Positions 17,369 to 26,483 are shown, counted from the stretch's first letter. The stretch is 64,000 nt of DNA from Paenibacillus sedimenti (GCF_014534655.1 NZ_JACVVD010000015.1:60771-124770); one strand, 5' to 3'. A program made the numbers and translations. Notes: a model not told the origin generated them from the sequence alone.

Positions 17369-17590
17369 TTAAATGATGGACGGCTGATCCAAAAGATCAC
17401 TATCGTTTTGCAAGTTTCTGTTCGCTGTCACCTGCAGACTGGCATCGCCGTTTATGGTATTGGTGCCGACTGTTTGGTTTTTAACGTTATTATTATATAA
17501 AAAGTTATTGCCAAAGTTAGCTGAAGCGCCGCTTGAGACGTTGTTAATTTTGATGTTGAATATGTTGAAACCTAATGGCAATTGTCCCAC
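17369..17590 (-). CDS. GerPA/GerPF-like spore germination protein
   Basis: The 73-residue frame from GTG 17590 reads MGQLPLGFNIFNIKINNVSS then GASANFGNNFLYNN. This is the GerPA/GerPF pattern (I-K-I-N-N then a Gly/Ser-rich turn and a FGN/FGD motif). GerPA-type proteins are about 70 residues long. A GGGGG stretch lies eight bases before the GTG. It starts only 44 bases after the FMN-dependent oxidase gene on the same strand, so the two are probably co-transcribed. Confidence 0.75.
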   Translation of the reverse strand: MGQLPLGFNIFNIKINNVSSGASANFGNNFLYNNNVKNQTVGTNTINGDASLQVTANRNLQNDSDLLDQPSII

Positions 17591-17634
17591 CCTCTCATCC
17601 CCCAGCCTTTTTTTTTCAGAGAAGTCCGAATAAA

Positions 17635-18786
17635 TCATTGCGCTTTTACAAGCAAGGATCGATTGATTTCGGAAATTGATTTTCTTCCTGTGTTAGCCAA
17701 CGATAGATCAATATCGGTAATAAGATTCGATAATACCTGTTTGACCCCCTGCTCCCCGGCAACTGCCAGCCCGTAAATGTAGGGACGCCCCAACAAAACC
17801 GCCGAGGCTCCAAGCGCAAGCGCTTTGATCACATCGTCGCCGCCGCGGATCCCGCTGTCCATTAGTACAGGGATGCGTCCCTGAACAACCTCGCTTATTT
17901 TTGGCAGGGCATCAAGAGCGGCTAATTCTCCATCCAACTGCCTGCCGCCATGATTGGATACAATCAGGCCATCCATCCCGTATTGCAGCGCCATTTCGGC
18001 ATCTTGGGGAGCAAAAAGTCCCTTTAACAGAATGGGGAGCTTCGTGTATTGGCGCAGCAAAGGAAGGTCGTTCCAGGTTAAGGCCGGATTAAAATAGATG
18101 CTTAAGAAAAGAGCAATGGCAGCGTCCATATCCTTCTCGGGAGGTTGCTTAAGCTTGGAGCGAAAAACAGGGTCAGTCATAAAATTGGCGGTTCCCACAC
18201 CGGCGCGGGCAGGATAATAATGGTTTCGTATATCTCTCTCCCGCCATCCTCGCACCGGAAGATCAATCGTTACAACGATAGCCGTATAACCTGACTTTTC
18301 CGCCCTCTGCACCATACTTGCAACGACATCAAAGTCTTTTCCCCAATATAACTGAAACCAGCGGGGGGCATTTCCCATAACTTCTGCGACTTTTTCTATC
18401 GAACGCGAGGCAGGCGTACTGAGAATGAACGGAACTCCCAACTCGGCAGCCGCCCTTGCCGACCCGGATTCGGCGTCGGGATGAGCAATCTCCTGCAGCC
18501 CGATCGGGGCGAGGAGAAAGGGGACCGGGAACGTCTGACCGAATAAGGTTACCGTTAAATCCCGTTTAGATACATCGTTAAGCAGCCGGGGCTGAATACG
18601 CCATCGGAGAAAAGCATCGCTGTTCGCACGCATGGTATCCTCCGAGCCCGCACCGCCTGCTATATAACCAAACGGTCCGTTCGGTAAAGCTTGCCGCGCC
18701 CTATATTCCCACTCGTAATATGAAACGGGAAGCGGCTGTGCTGCTGGGGAATATTGTCTTTGAATCGAAGCAAATTGTGCATTCAT
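17635..18786 (-). CDS. FMN-dependent alpha-hydroxy-acid oxidase/dehydrogenase (lactate oxidase family)
   Basis: This 383-residue TIM-barrel flavoprotein oxidises 2-hydroxy acids such as lactate or glycolate to 2-oxo acids. Visible motifs are FGYIAGGAGSEDTMRAN, VPFLLAPIGLQ, the FMN-binding ILSTPASRS and WFQLYWGKD, and VSNHGGRQLD with the catalytic His and Arg. The C-terminal FMN phosphate site is MDSGIRGGDDVIKALALGAS and LLGRPYIYGLA. ATG 18786 follows AGAGGA. All key residues seem intact. It reads directly into the gerPA-like gene, which suggests a sporulation role; the oxidase would yield H2O2 if O2 is the acceptor (inference). Confidence 0.92.
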   Translation of the reverse strand: MNAQFASIQRQYSPAAQPLPVSYYEWEYRARQALPNGPFGYIAGGAGSEDTMRANSDAFLRWRIQPRLLNDVSKRDLTVTLFGQTFPVPFLLAPIGLQEIAHPDAESGSARAAAELGVPFILSTPASRSIEKVAEVMGNAPRWFQLYWGKDFDVVASMVQRAEKSGYTAIVVTIDLPVRGWRERDIRNHYYPARAGVGTANFMTDPVFRSKLKQPPEKDMDAAIALFLSIYFNPALTWNDLPLLRQYTKLPILLKGLFAPQDAEMALQYGMDGLIVSNHGGRQLDGELAALDALPKISEVVQGRIPVLMDSGIRGGDDVIKALALGASAVLLGRPYIYGLAVAGEQGVKQVLSNLITDIDLSLANTGRKSISEINRSLLVKAQ

Positions 18787-18819
18787 TTTGCATTTTCCTC
18801 TCAACAATCAAAGTGATGC

Positions 18820-19342
18820 TTATGAATAAAGACTCTTGCCGCCATTCACGTGGATAACCTGGCCGGTCACGTAAACGGAATCTTTGGCTGCCAGGTAAAC
18901 AAATGCCGGAGCAATTTCGAACGGTTGTCCAGCCCGCCCCATAGGTACGTTAGTACCGAGTGAAGGAACTTGTTCCGCGGGGCATGAGCTTGCAGTCAAG
19001 GAAGTCCTTGTCGGTCCGGGCGCCACCGCATTCACACGAACACCTTTCGTCATATAAAACAATGGAAAGACGTTTGTACGGAAAGTATTCTCGAGTTGTT
19101 CGTCTGAAACATCCAGGATACTCTTTGTGCAATATTGTATGGAAGCATTATTTACCAGTACATCCAGCCGTCCGAAGCAATTCATAGTGCTGGCTATTGC
19201 AGCCAGAGAGGCAGCAGGATCTCGAAGGTCTCCGGGCAGCAATTCCGCTGTCACCGCCGGTTATGAGCGCCACCATCCCCTTCAGCTTGCCGCTTCCTGC
19301 GTAGCCGATATAATCAAAGATTGGCGGAGGGTTGCTGAGCAT
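18820..19342 (-). pseudogene. Short-chain dehydrogenase with two internal deletions
   Basis: The frames resemble the intact SDR at 8392-9282. The first piece (near 19342-19250) gives YAGSGKLKGMVALITGGDSG. After a frame change and a gap, the second gives LLPGDLRDPAASLAA, then NNASIQYCTKSILDVSDEQL and FYMTKGVRVNAVAPG, ending HVNGGKSLYS. Missing are the rest of the cofactor-binding fold after GDSGI and the whole stretch between FYMTK and GVRVN, which carries the catalytic Ser, Tyr and Lys. It is therefore inactive. It lies upstream of the FMN oxidase in the same transcript. Confidence 0.8.
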
Positions 19343-19348
19343 TCAACC

Positions 19349-19376
19349 TATCATATGTAAAATAGCCCAATAAGGT
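19349..19376 (-). promoter_or_regulatory. Sigma-K/sigma-E-like mother-cell promoter
   Basis: Read leftward, AC (19376-19375) is followed after 17 bases by CATATGATA (19357-19349). This matches the sigma-K consensus AC-N16/17-CATANNNTA, and the -10 also fits sigma-E (CATAYNNT). It stands just upstream of the broken SDR and could drive the oxidase/gerP-like cluster during sporulation. Confidence 0.5.
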
Positions 19377-19403
19377 CATCATTATTTCTCGAAAGTATGT
19401 GAA

Positions 19404-19436
19404 CAAAAAAAGCCTGTTGAACTTCATCAACAAGCT
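19404..19436 (-). terminator. Leftward rho-independent terminator
   Basis: Read on the minus strand, AGCTTGTTGA pairs with TCAACAGGCT and is followed by seven T residues. No intact leftward gene ends here, so it may belong to a gene lost from 19440-19950. Confidence 0.65.
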
Positions 19437-19956
19437 GACAAACTCAATCAAAAACTTAACATTGTGCCCAAGCAATTTGACTTAAGGTGAAGCCATTAGT
19501 CCTGCCCTGGCCTCAAAAAACATCAGATTATACTTCCTTTGAAGAAGAGGTTATTGCAATGGAGAATATAAGGCTTTTGGATGGAATCTATAAATACCGT
19601 GTCTATTACTCAAAAGGTGGCATTTATCCGTTTTTTAATCAATTGTTTGTTTTTAAACAAGCAAAAATCCGCATTTTTCAAGAATTTCGCGTTTTTTAAG
19701 CTATTCTGTTTGCTTCGGATTTGGGATAATCTAAGAAGTAGTTGGAGCTTGTCTAGCGTTTCTAGCCAAGCAAGGCATAACTCCGTGCAATGGAGAGAAA
19801 GGAGATTTGCAGGAAACATTAACTTGGAAACAAAGGGCGAAGGATAGAGGCAGGACGATCACCGTAGAAGGGCGGGTTATTTGAGCAGTTATGCCTTTTG
19901 GGGAGGAGCGTTTTGTGGCGGAGTGAAGGATCTTATGCAGAATGACGAGTGAGAAT
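19437..19956. other. Gene-poor stretch
   Basis: Only short overlapping frames without ribosome-binding sites are present. I recognise no protein family. Composition is uneven (AT-rich 19560-19730). It is probably decayed sequence between the sporulation block and the sugar locus. Confidence 0.4.
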
Positions 19957-19992
19957 CGTCAGTTTCCTAGGAGAAACTGGCGGTTTTTTTTA
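19957..19992 (+). terminator. Rightward rho-independent terminator
   Basis: CGTCAGTTTC pairs with GAAACTGGCG around CTAGGA and is followed by a run of eight T residues. No intact gene precedes it. Confidence 0.8.
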
Positions 19993-20059
19993 TCTTTGAG
20001 GAACTTTGTTCTCAATGAATATGCCCGATGAGTCGGCTTCCATAAAATCGAGGAGTAAT

Positions 20060-20150
20060 TATGAGTGGTATAAGGATGAAGCCAATAGTTCCGTAACTTA
20101 TGCGGCCGATAGCATGAACCTGTCGGATTGGAATGTCGTCTGGCCGATGA
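20060..20150 (+). pseudogene. Fragment of a GH43-like gene, copy of part of 53784-54716
   Basis: About 90 bases encode YEWYKDEANSSVTYAADSMN and LSDWNVVWPM. The intact gene at 53784-54716 reads MWYKDEANGSVTYAADSMN and LSDWKVVGPI in the same place (about 54244-54336). The DNA is also closely similar, with mostly third-base changes. The rest of the gene is absent. A following frame (FIPVAMEPVVDERLTQLTAW) is not recognised. Confidence 0.75.
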
Positions 20151-20399
20151 GAAATTCCAAGATTTCATTCCCGTCGCAATGGAACCAGTCGTTGATGAAC
20201 GGCTTACCCAATTAACAGCCTGGGAAAAAATCGAAGAAGAGCCGGTAAGGCAGAAATCACCGTAGAAGAGAGCAACCCAGTTTTCAATACGATTTTCCCA
20301 AACCTTCTAATATCAGTAAGCTATTTATAGCAAAGTGATTTATACTATCAATAGAAATAATTGATATTCAAACCGAATAAGAAGCGAGGAAAGAGTATC

Positions 20400-22142
20400 A
20401 TGGGCCGATTTGGAAAACTTAGCCTTACCGGGCAAATCCTTTTTTTGATCATGATGATGCTAAGCATTCTTCTGATTTCATTCGTCATTTCGAACACGAT
20501 TGCCGAGCGCACAATCGAAAGGAAGGTCACGGACTCCGTCAGCAAAATATTTCTTCAGGTTGAAGAAAAGATAGGGAGCTTTTATTCGGATATGGAGGGC
20601 ATCTCGACCTCTCTTCTTTATAGTCCGACGGTTCAAACTTACATGAGCTCGAATGACCCCTTAACGATGATCCTGATGAACAGTGAAATCATTTCGGTGT
20701 TCAGCAACACCATTACATTGAAAGAAAATATTAGAGGCATCCAGCTTTTCGACAAGGAGGGGACGATGGTCGCCAATATCGGAGCAGGAACCGGCGAACC
20801 CGTTCAACTTCCGGTCGAATCGACCAAGTATTCCGGGTTATTGAAAGATCCGGATACAAACGACACAAGCACCTTCTATTCCATAACCGTGCCTATTTAT
20901 AATCTTAAAAGTACTCTTATCAAAGATTACAGGGGGACCAGTGTTTTTGTTATGGATGTTAAAAATTTCAACAAAATATTGGAAGGAGGGAAAATAACAA
21001 AACATTCCCGCCTTTTGCTGCTCGATCAGAACAACCAAATCATGGCGAACGAAGGAAATTCACCCAATTTCGATACCTTCCGTTTGGAGGAATGGAAGAA
21101 CGATAACCGATATATCGTGCAGACGATCACGCTGCCTCAGACCGGATGGAGGCTGATCAGCGTCATACCGAAGAACGAGCTGCTCCAGGAATTGGATATC
21201 ATCAAAAGATTGAATATCGCGACGTATGTGATCGTGTTCTGTATGCTCTGTTTATTCTTTGTTATCTTTTCCACCCGCATTTTAAAGCCAGTTAAAGCCA
21301 TAATGGACTTTATGAAGTCCTATCCGAAGATGGGGAAAAACAGCCGCTTTAACGTTGTATACCATAATGAAATCGGCGTGCTCGCCGTTAATTTGAATAA
21401 AATGCTGGACGAAATCGATACCCTCAGTAAAGAAATCCAGCTTACGCAAAAACAAAAGTACGAAATCGAAATCGCCAAAAAGCAGATGGAAATATCCGCA
21501 TTTCGTAATCAGATTAATCCTCACTTTCTGTACAACACGCTGGAATGCATACGCGCCATAGCATTCTATTACAAAGTCCAGGACATTGCAGATATTTCGA
21601 CATCCCTGTCCAATATGTTCAGATACGCGGTAAAAGGGAACGATTTCGTAACTATCCGGGATGAAATCTCGCATGTGAAAGAATATGCGAAAATCATCGA
21701 GTTTCGCTTTATGGGAAGAATGCAAGTGGCAATTGAGGCGGATGAGGAGTTGCTAGAAGTGAAAACGCTTAAAATGCTGCTTCAACCGATTGTGGAAAAT
21801 GCAGTTTTTCACGGATTGGAGAAAAAAATCGACAACGGCATCGTTCAGATTACGGTGCAAAAGATTGCGCAGAACCAAGTTCAATACGTAATCCGGGATA
21901 ACGGATACGGGATGGAAGATAAGCAGCTTGAGGAGCTTCTAAATCGCCTGCGGCAATTTGACACATCTAGCCATACAGAGAAAGAAGCTAAACAAGGAAT
22001 TGGGCTATCCAATATTTACCGAAGAATCAAGTTGTTTTACGGAGATAAATCAGAGCTAACCATCGAGAGTACATTACACGAGGGTACAACCATTACTGTC
22101 ACATTCCCTCTGCATGACCATTCGGAACAAACGGAGGACTAG
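20400..22142 (+). CDS. YesM-type sensor histidine kinase
   Basis: This 580-residue membrane kinase senses extracytoplasmic signals linked to sugar uptake. A first membrane helix lies at about 13-35, an extracellular cache-like domain at about 40-275 and a second helix at about 285-305. A HAMP-like segment and the His_kinase domain follow, with QINPHFLYNTLE (phospho-accepting His about 374). The ATPase domain has VENAVFHGLEK, IRDNGYGM and GIGLSNI. ATG 20400 follows GAGGAAAG. The response-regulator gene starts four bases after its stop. It probably controls the downstream importer and hydrolases. Confidence 0.94.
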   Translation: MGRFGKLSLTGQILFLIMMMLSILLISFVISNTIAERTIERKVTDSVSKIFLQVEEKIGSFYSDMEGISTSLLYSPTVQTYMSSNDPLTMILMNSEIISVFSNTITLKENIRGIQLFDKEGTMVANIGAGTGEPVQLPVESTKYSGLLKDPDTNDTSTFYSITVPIYNLKSTLIKDYRGTSVFVMDVKNFNKILEGGKITKHSRLLLLDQNNQIMANEGNSPNFDTFRLEEWKNDNRYIVQTITLPQTGWRLISVIPKNELLQELDIIKRLNIATYVIVFCMLCLFFVIFSTRILKPVKAIMDFMKSYPKMGKNSRFNVVYHNEIGVLAVNLNKMLDEIDTLSKEIQLTQKQKYEIEIAKKQMEISAFRNQINPHFLYNTLECIRAIAFYYKVQDIADISTSLSNMFRYAVKGNDFVTIRDEISHVKEYAKIIEFRFMGRMQVAIEADEELLEVKTLKMLLQPIVENAVFHGLEKKIDNGIVQITVQKIAQNQVQYVIRDNGYGMEDKQLEELLNRLRQFDTSSHTEKEAKQGIGLSNIYRRIKLFYGDKSELTIESTLHEGTTITVTFPLHDHSEQTED

Positions 22143-22146
22143 CGCC

Positions 22147-23601
22147 ATGAACACTGTATTGATTGTCGATGATGAGCCATGGGTTGCATACGGGATTAAA
22201 GCATTGATTGATTGGGAGAGCTTGGGCTATGCCGTGATCGGGGAGGCGTATAACGGGTTAACGGCGTTGGAGACGATTTTGGAAAAAAAACCTGAGGTCG
22301 TCATATCGGATATTCGAATGCCGGGTTTAAACGGAATTGAGCTGCTGGAATGCATCCATGAGAAGCAGCTGGAAACCAAAGTCATCCTGATCAGCGGCTA
22401 TGCGGAGTTTGAATATGCACAAAAAGCGGTACGGCTCGGAGCCTTCGATTATTTGCTCAAACAGGTCGACAAGGACAAGCTGACCGATACATTACTGCGG
22501 TTAAAAAGCGTGCTCGCGGAAAAGCAGAATGCTCACAAAGGACTGGACCTGTTCCTGGACGATCTGTTCGATTTATTCGAGCCCGATAACAAAATAAAAA
22601 TTAACAATTTTCTGGCCAATAAGGGAATTGAATTTGAATTTCCGCATTACCGTTTCATCAGCTGCTTATTCCCGCATTCAACAGTTTCTGATTCCGGAGA
22701 GGGCGTCGAAACGGAAACCGGAATGCGGTATTTGCGGTTTCGTACAGGGCAAAGTAAAATCTCCATTCTGGTGAATTACGACGAATTCAAAAATCCGGTC
22801 GGATTGTTGGATTTTATCTCGGACAACCTTTCCAATGCCCAGTGTATCGGCATCAGCAGCACCGGAATTTACTCCGATCCCATTGCGAAGCTCTACCAGG
22901 AATCGGATGTTGCCCTGTTCAGCGCTCTCTTTCAACAAGGCCGGAAGATGATTGAATATAAAGCGGCTGACCATGCCGCTGCGCTGACCAGAACGATCCT
23001 TCAGGTCGAATTGTCCATTAAAGAGCAGAAGCAAGAGCAACTCTTCAAAGGACTGGACGAGCTTTGCGAGGCGTGCAAGTCCCGCCACATGCTGATCGAC
23101 CAGATTTCCACGGTTTACAATCAAATCGTCTCGCTCATTTATAAATATTACGGCAATCGCTATGCAAACAACGAAATCGAATATTTGAGCTACTATCAAA
23201 TCGTTCGCCATTACGGCTCCATCGAGCCGCTGTTCGAAAGGATCAAGGCCATCTTCGAGCAGCAAGTCGGAGACGAGTTGCAGATTTCCAACGAGACGGT
23301 GAAGAAGATTATCGATGATATCGATTCGAGCTTTACAGAGGACATTTTACTCGGCTCCTTATCCAAGAAATTCAATCTCAGTCTCGGTTATTTAAGTGCC
23401 CTGATCAAGAAGGAAACGGGAACAACCTACACGGATTATGTAGTCGGCAAGAGATTGCAGCTGGCCAAAGAATTATTGAGCGATTCTTCGCTCTCCATTC
23501 AAGAAATCGTAGAGCGCGTGGGGTATAAGGATTATTTTCATTTCAACAAATTGTTCAAAAAGCATTACGGTATCACGCCAAGCAAATATCGCAAAATGTA
23601 A
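22147..23601 (+). CDS. YesN-type response regulator with AraC DNA-binding domain
   Basis: This 484-residue regulator has an N-terminal receiver (VLIVDDEPWVAYGIKALI, phosphorylated Asp55 in VISDIRMPG, conserved Lys in YLLKQVDK). A long middle region follows, and then a C-terminal AraC double helix-turn-helix (about 385-484, LGSLSKKFNLSLGYLSALIK and VGYKDYFHFNKLFKKHYG). ATG 22147 follows GGAGG. It is the partner of the kinase at 20400. A cre-like site overlaps its stop codon. Confidence 0.94.
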   Translation: MNTVLIVDDEPWVAYGIKALIDWESLGYAVIGEAYNGLTALETILEKKPEVVISDIRMPGLNGIELLECIHEKQLETKVILISGYAEFEYAQKAVRLGAFDYLLKQVDKDKLTDTLLRLKSVLAEKQNAHKGLDLFLDDLFDLFEPDNKIKINNFLANKGIEFEFPHYRFISCLFPHSTVSDSGEGVETETGMRYLRFRTGQSKISILVNYDEFKNPVGLLDFISDNLSNAQCIGISSTGIYSDPIAKLYQESDVALFSALFQQGRKMIEYKAADHAAALTRTILQVELSIKEQKQEQLFKGLDELCEACKSRHMLIDQISTVYNQIVSLIYKYYGNRYANNEIEYLSYYQIVRHYGSIEPLFERIKAIFEQQVGDELQISNETVKKIIDDIDSSFTEDILLGSLSKKFNLSLGYLSALIKKETGTTYTDYVVGKRLQLAKELLSDSSLSIQEIVERVGYKDYFHFNKLFKKHYGITPSKYRKM

Positions 23602-23610
23602 ACGCTATCT
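23597..23610 (+). promoter_or_regulatory. Cre-like catabolite control site
   Basis: TGTAAACGCTATCT matches the CcpA operator consensus TGWAANCGNTNWCA at 13 of 14 positions. It overlaps the regulator stop codon and lies about 110 bases before the binding-protein gene, a suitable place to repress the importer when preferred sugars are present. Confidence 0.6.
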
Positions 23611-23717
23611 GAAATCAACACCAAAATAAAAAAATACAAACATATGATAGAACGTGATAGCAGGCTATGATGAAGATGCATCAACCAACATATATGACAT
23701 AGGGGTGATCGACTATT

Positions 23718-25412
23718 ATGAAATTGAATTTGAAAGTGTTTACAGTGCTGGCATTGGCCGGGGCCGTCGCGATATCGGGCTGCAGCGCCAACAAATCGGG
23801 AAGCGGAAGCAGCGCCGAACCGACGAAAGCGGTGAAGACCGAGACGCCTGCGGCGCCGGTAGATCTTACTTGGTTCGCTACAGTAGGGGGCTGGAACCCG
23901 CCGCAATGGACCACGGAGCCTGGCACCGTAATGGGGGAACAGACGAAAAAGACGGGGCTCACCTTTACTTACAACATTCCGGCACAGGACGGCGATACGA
24001 AATTGAATCTGATGATGGTTTCATCGTCGGACGCATTCCCGGATGTCATTACTACGATAGGCCAGGATATGGGAAAGAAGCTGGTTGAAGCCGGCAAAGT
24101 TTGGGAATTGAAAGAATTCCTTACGAAATATGATCCGGAATCTCATTTGCTCAAAGGTTTTCCTGAAGATGTAAAGAAGCAAATGATCAAACATTATGGC
24201 GGCTGGTACGCGATCGGAAGCCACATGACCAGCGTTGATGCGAGAAAGGTATATCCGCCGTCAAGCGATTATTTTGCGGATGTGGCGAAGTATGCTGATA
24301 ATAAAGGAGTTTTGGTCAACGCGAATATTATGAAAGAGGCCGGCATTAAGCTTTCCGATCTGAAAACCGAGGACGGCGTGCTCGCTGCTCTTAAGAAGGT
24401 AAAGGACATGAAGCTGACGGTTGACGGCCAGCCTGTCATTCCGCTTCAGATTCAAGGCAAAAACTACCATGGCGAAACGCTCCAATACCTGCATAGATCT
24501 TTTGGCGCGATGCCTATTAATAAAGACGGGAAGCATAGACATATTTACATGTCTCCGGAAAACAAGCATGCCATTCAATTCCTGTTTAAGGCGGCCCAAG
24601 GCGGGTACTTCGATGCCGGCCAGATGACGACGGATGAGGCGGCGATCGAAGCGAACGTCTTGTCCAAACGTGTGTTCATGTTCATCGGAGGGACGCCCAA
24701 AATAGGTAAATTTGATCAGCTTGATTTCTGGGTTTCGCCTGGTGCGATCTTGTCGAGTGAAGGCACAAAGCCGGTTTTCCCGTTCTACTCTGAACCGGGA
24801 CGCGGCTGGATGCAAACGATGATTTCCAAGTCGACGAAAGAACCGGAAAAGTTGGCGAAATGGCTTAGCTATGTGACCAGTGCCGAGGGGATGACGCTTA
24901 ATCACTTTGGTATCGAAGGCGTTCATTACACGAAAGACGGCAAAGGTCTCATTACAAGAACGGATAAAGGAATTCAAGCTCAGAAGGACAGCACCAAAAC
25001 GGCAGTGGGTATCTTCTGGCAATTCGAAAATATAGCATTCTTTGAAAACGTGCAGCCTGCTCCTACAAAGAGGGAAGGCGCCGGCGGTTTGATTGAAATG
25101 GAGGCGAAGACTGCTTACGCGAGATCGCCGGAAGTTGTTAGATATGATGCTTCCGTACTGAATTTGCCTGGCGATTTCTTTGCACCCGGAAGCGAGAATG
25201 CGACGATCCGAAATCAAATCCAGCAATATTATGAAGCTCAGGTTGCCAAGATGGTGTTGGCGAAGGATGAGGCAGCGTTCAACGCGCTCTACGACGAGTT
25301 TGTCGCCAAGATGAAACAATTGAAGGTCGATAAGCTGGATGCGGCGCAGGACGCAGAATTACAGAAGAAATCGAAAGAAATTGGCGTCACGGTGAAAGGC
25401 GTTAATTCATAA
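23718..25412 (+). CDS. Extracellular sugar-binding lipoprotein (LplA/YtcQ type)
   Basis: This 564-residue lipoprotein is the receptor of an oligosaccharide ABC importer. The signal peptide ends in the lipobox VAISGC (Cys about 22), followed by a Ser/Gly/Lys/Thr linker. The core shows DGDTKLNLMMVSSSDAFPDV, GWMQTMISKSTKEPEKLAKW and other family strings. The length is normal. It is followed by a stable hairpin and then the two permease genes. Ligand unknown; the neighbours suggest a fragment of a uronic-acid- or galactose-containing polysaccharide. Confidence 0.93.
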   Translation: MKLNLKVFTVLALAGAVAISGCSANKSGSGSSAEPTKAVKTETPAAPVDLTWFATVGGWNPPQWTTEPGTVMGEQTKKTGLTFTYNIPAQDGDTKLNLMMVSSSDAFPDVITTIGQDMGKKLVEAGKVWELKEFLTKYDPESHLLKGFPEDVKKQMIKHYGGWYAIGSHMTSVDARKVYPPSSDYFADVAKYADNKGVLVNANIMKEAGIKLSDLKTEDGVLAALKKVKDMKLTVDGQPVIPLQIQGKNYHGETLQYLHRSFGAMPINKDGKHRHIYMSPENKHAIQFLFKAAQGGYFDAGQMTTDEAAIEANVLSKRVFMFIGGTPKIGKFDQLDFWVSPGAILSSEGTKPVFPFYSEPGRGWMQTMISKSTKEPEKLAKWLSYVTSAEGMTLNHFGIEGVHYTKDGKGLITRTDKGIQAQKDSTKTAVGIFWQFENIAFFENVQPAPTKREGAGGLIEMEAKTAYARSPEVVRYDASVLNLPGDFFAPGSENATIRNQIQQYYEAQVAKMVLAKDEAAFNALYDEFVAKMKQLKVDKLDAAQDAELQKKSKEIGVTVKGVNS

Positions 25413-25438
25413 TCACATGATTTGAACGATGAATAGTG

Positions 25439-25473
25439 CCAAAGTGCATGTGCCTTTCCATGCTGCACTTTGG
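25439..25473 (+). terminator. Hairpin between binding protein and permease genes
   Basis: CCAAAGTGCA pairs perfectly with TGCACTTTGG around a 15-base loop. No T run follows, so it more likely stabilises the binding-protein mRNA or attenuates the permease genes, as is usual in such operons. Confidence 0.6.
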
Positions 25474-25499
25474 CATTATCATTGTCGGGGGAGGGAGTA

Positions 25500-26483
25500 A
25501 TGATGGCGAGGAGCGTCTATGAAGGACACATCCCATCAGAAAGAACGAAAAAAAGCAGAAAATCCTTTAGGCTTGGACACGATCTTCGAACCCAGTTGGA
25601 GCTCAAGACGATGCTTTGGCCTGCGATTATTCTGATTACGATATTTGACTTTGTCCCGATGTACGGGCTGTTGATGGCATTCAAGGCTTACGACCCCATC
25701 ACCGGAATCAAAGGTATTTTTACGAGCCAATGGAACAATTTCGAGAACTTTACGGCGGTTTTCTACCACTTTGAGTTTTGGCCTGTGGTGAAGAATACGC
25801 TCGGAATCAATCTCTTGGGGTCGCTGATCGGGATCCCGGCAACACTGATCTTCGCACTGCTGTTAAACGAGATCAGGAATGCCAAGTTTAAATCGTTGAT
25901 ACAGACCGTCACGTATATGCCGCATTTCCTGTCCTGGGTTATTTTTGGCGGATTGTTTATTACGCTGCTCAATCCGGATGGCGGCATTGTCAATTATTTG
26001 CTTCTGAAGCTTGGCTTGATCGATGAGCCCATTCTGTTTTTGGGCGAACCCAATTATTTCTGGGGTATCGCCATCGGGACGAATTTATTGAAGGAAATCG
26101 GCTGGGGCGCCATCTTGTATTTGGCTGCCATGGCCGGCATCGACCAGTCTTTATATGAAGCTGCCGCCATCGACGGCGCGGGCCGGTTCAAACGGATGTG
26201 GCATATTACGCTGCCAGGCATTTTGCCTACTTTGATGATTCTGATCATTTTCGCCGTAAGCGGCATGCTGAACAATAACTTTACGCAAATTTATGTCTTC
26301 CAAAATTCATTGAACATACCGTCGAGTCAAGTTATCGATACTTTCGTGTATCAACAGGGGCTTAAACAGTTCCAGTTTGCTTCCGCCACGGCGATCGGGT
26401 TGATGAAAGCGGTGTTTGCGCTGTTGCTGTTGCTTGGAGCTAACTACTTATCCAAGAAGCTGACAAAATCAGGTTTGTTTTAG
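25500..26483 (+). CDS. Sugar ABC transporter permease, LplB type
   Basis: This 327-residue permease begins with a charged cytoplasmic tail and has about six membrane helices. It shows FDFVPMYGLLMAFKAYDP, the EAAAIDGAGRFKRMWHITLP coupling loop and the C-terminal GANYLSKKLTKSGLF. ATG 25500 (or 25503) follows GGGGGAGGGAG. It forms the translocation channel with the permease at 26517. Confidence 0.93.
   Translation: MMARSVYEGHIPSERTKKSRKSFRLGHDLRTQLELKTMLWPAIILITIFDFVPMYGLLMAFKAYDPITGIKGIFTSQWNNFENFTAVFYHFEFWPVVKNTLGINLLGSLIGIPATLIFALLLNEIRNAKFKSLIQTVTYMPHFLSWVIFGGLFITLLNPDGGIVNYLLLKLGLIDEPILFLGEPNYFWGIAIGTNLLKEIGWGAILYLAAMAGIDQSLYEAAAIDGAGRFKRMWHITLPGILPTLMILIIFAVSGMLNNNFTQIYVFQNSLNIPSSQVIDTFVYQQGLKQFQFASATAIGLMKAVFALLLLLGANYLSKKLTKSGLF

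Noticed and set aside
24261..25319. 352-codon leftward open frame
   Set aside because: It lies wholly antisense to the binding-protein gene and its composition is typical of a mirror frame.
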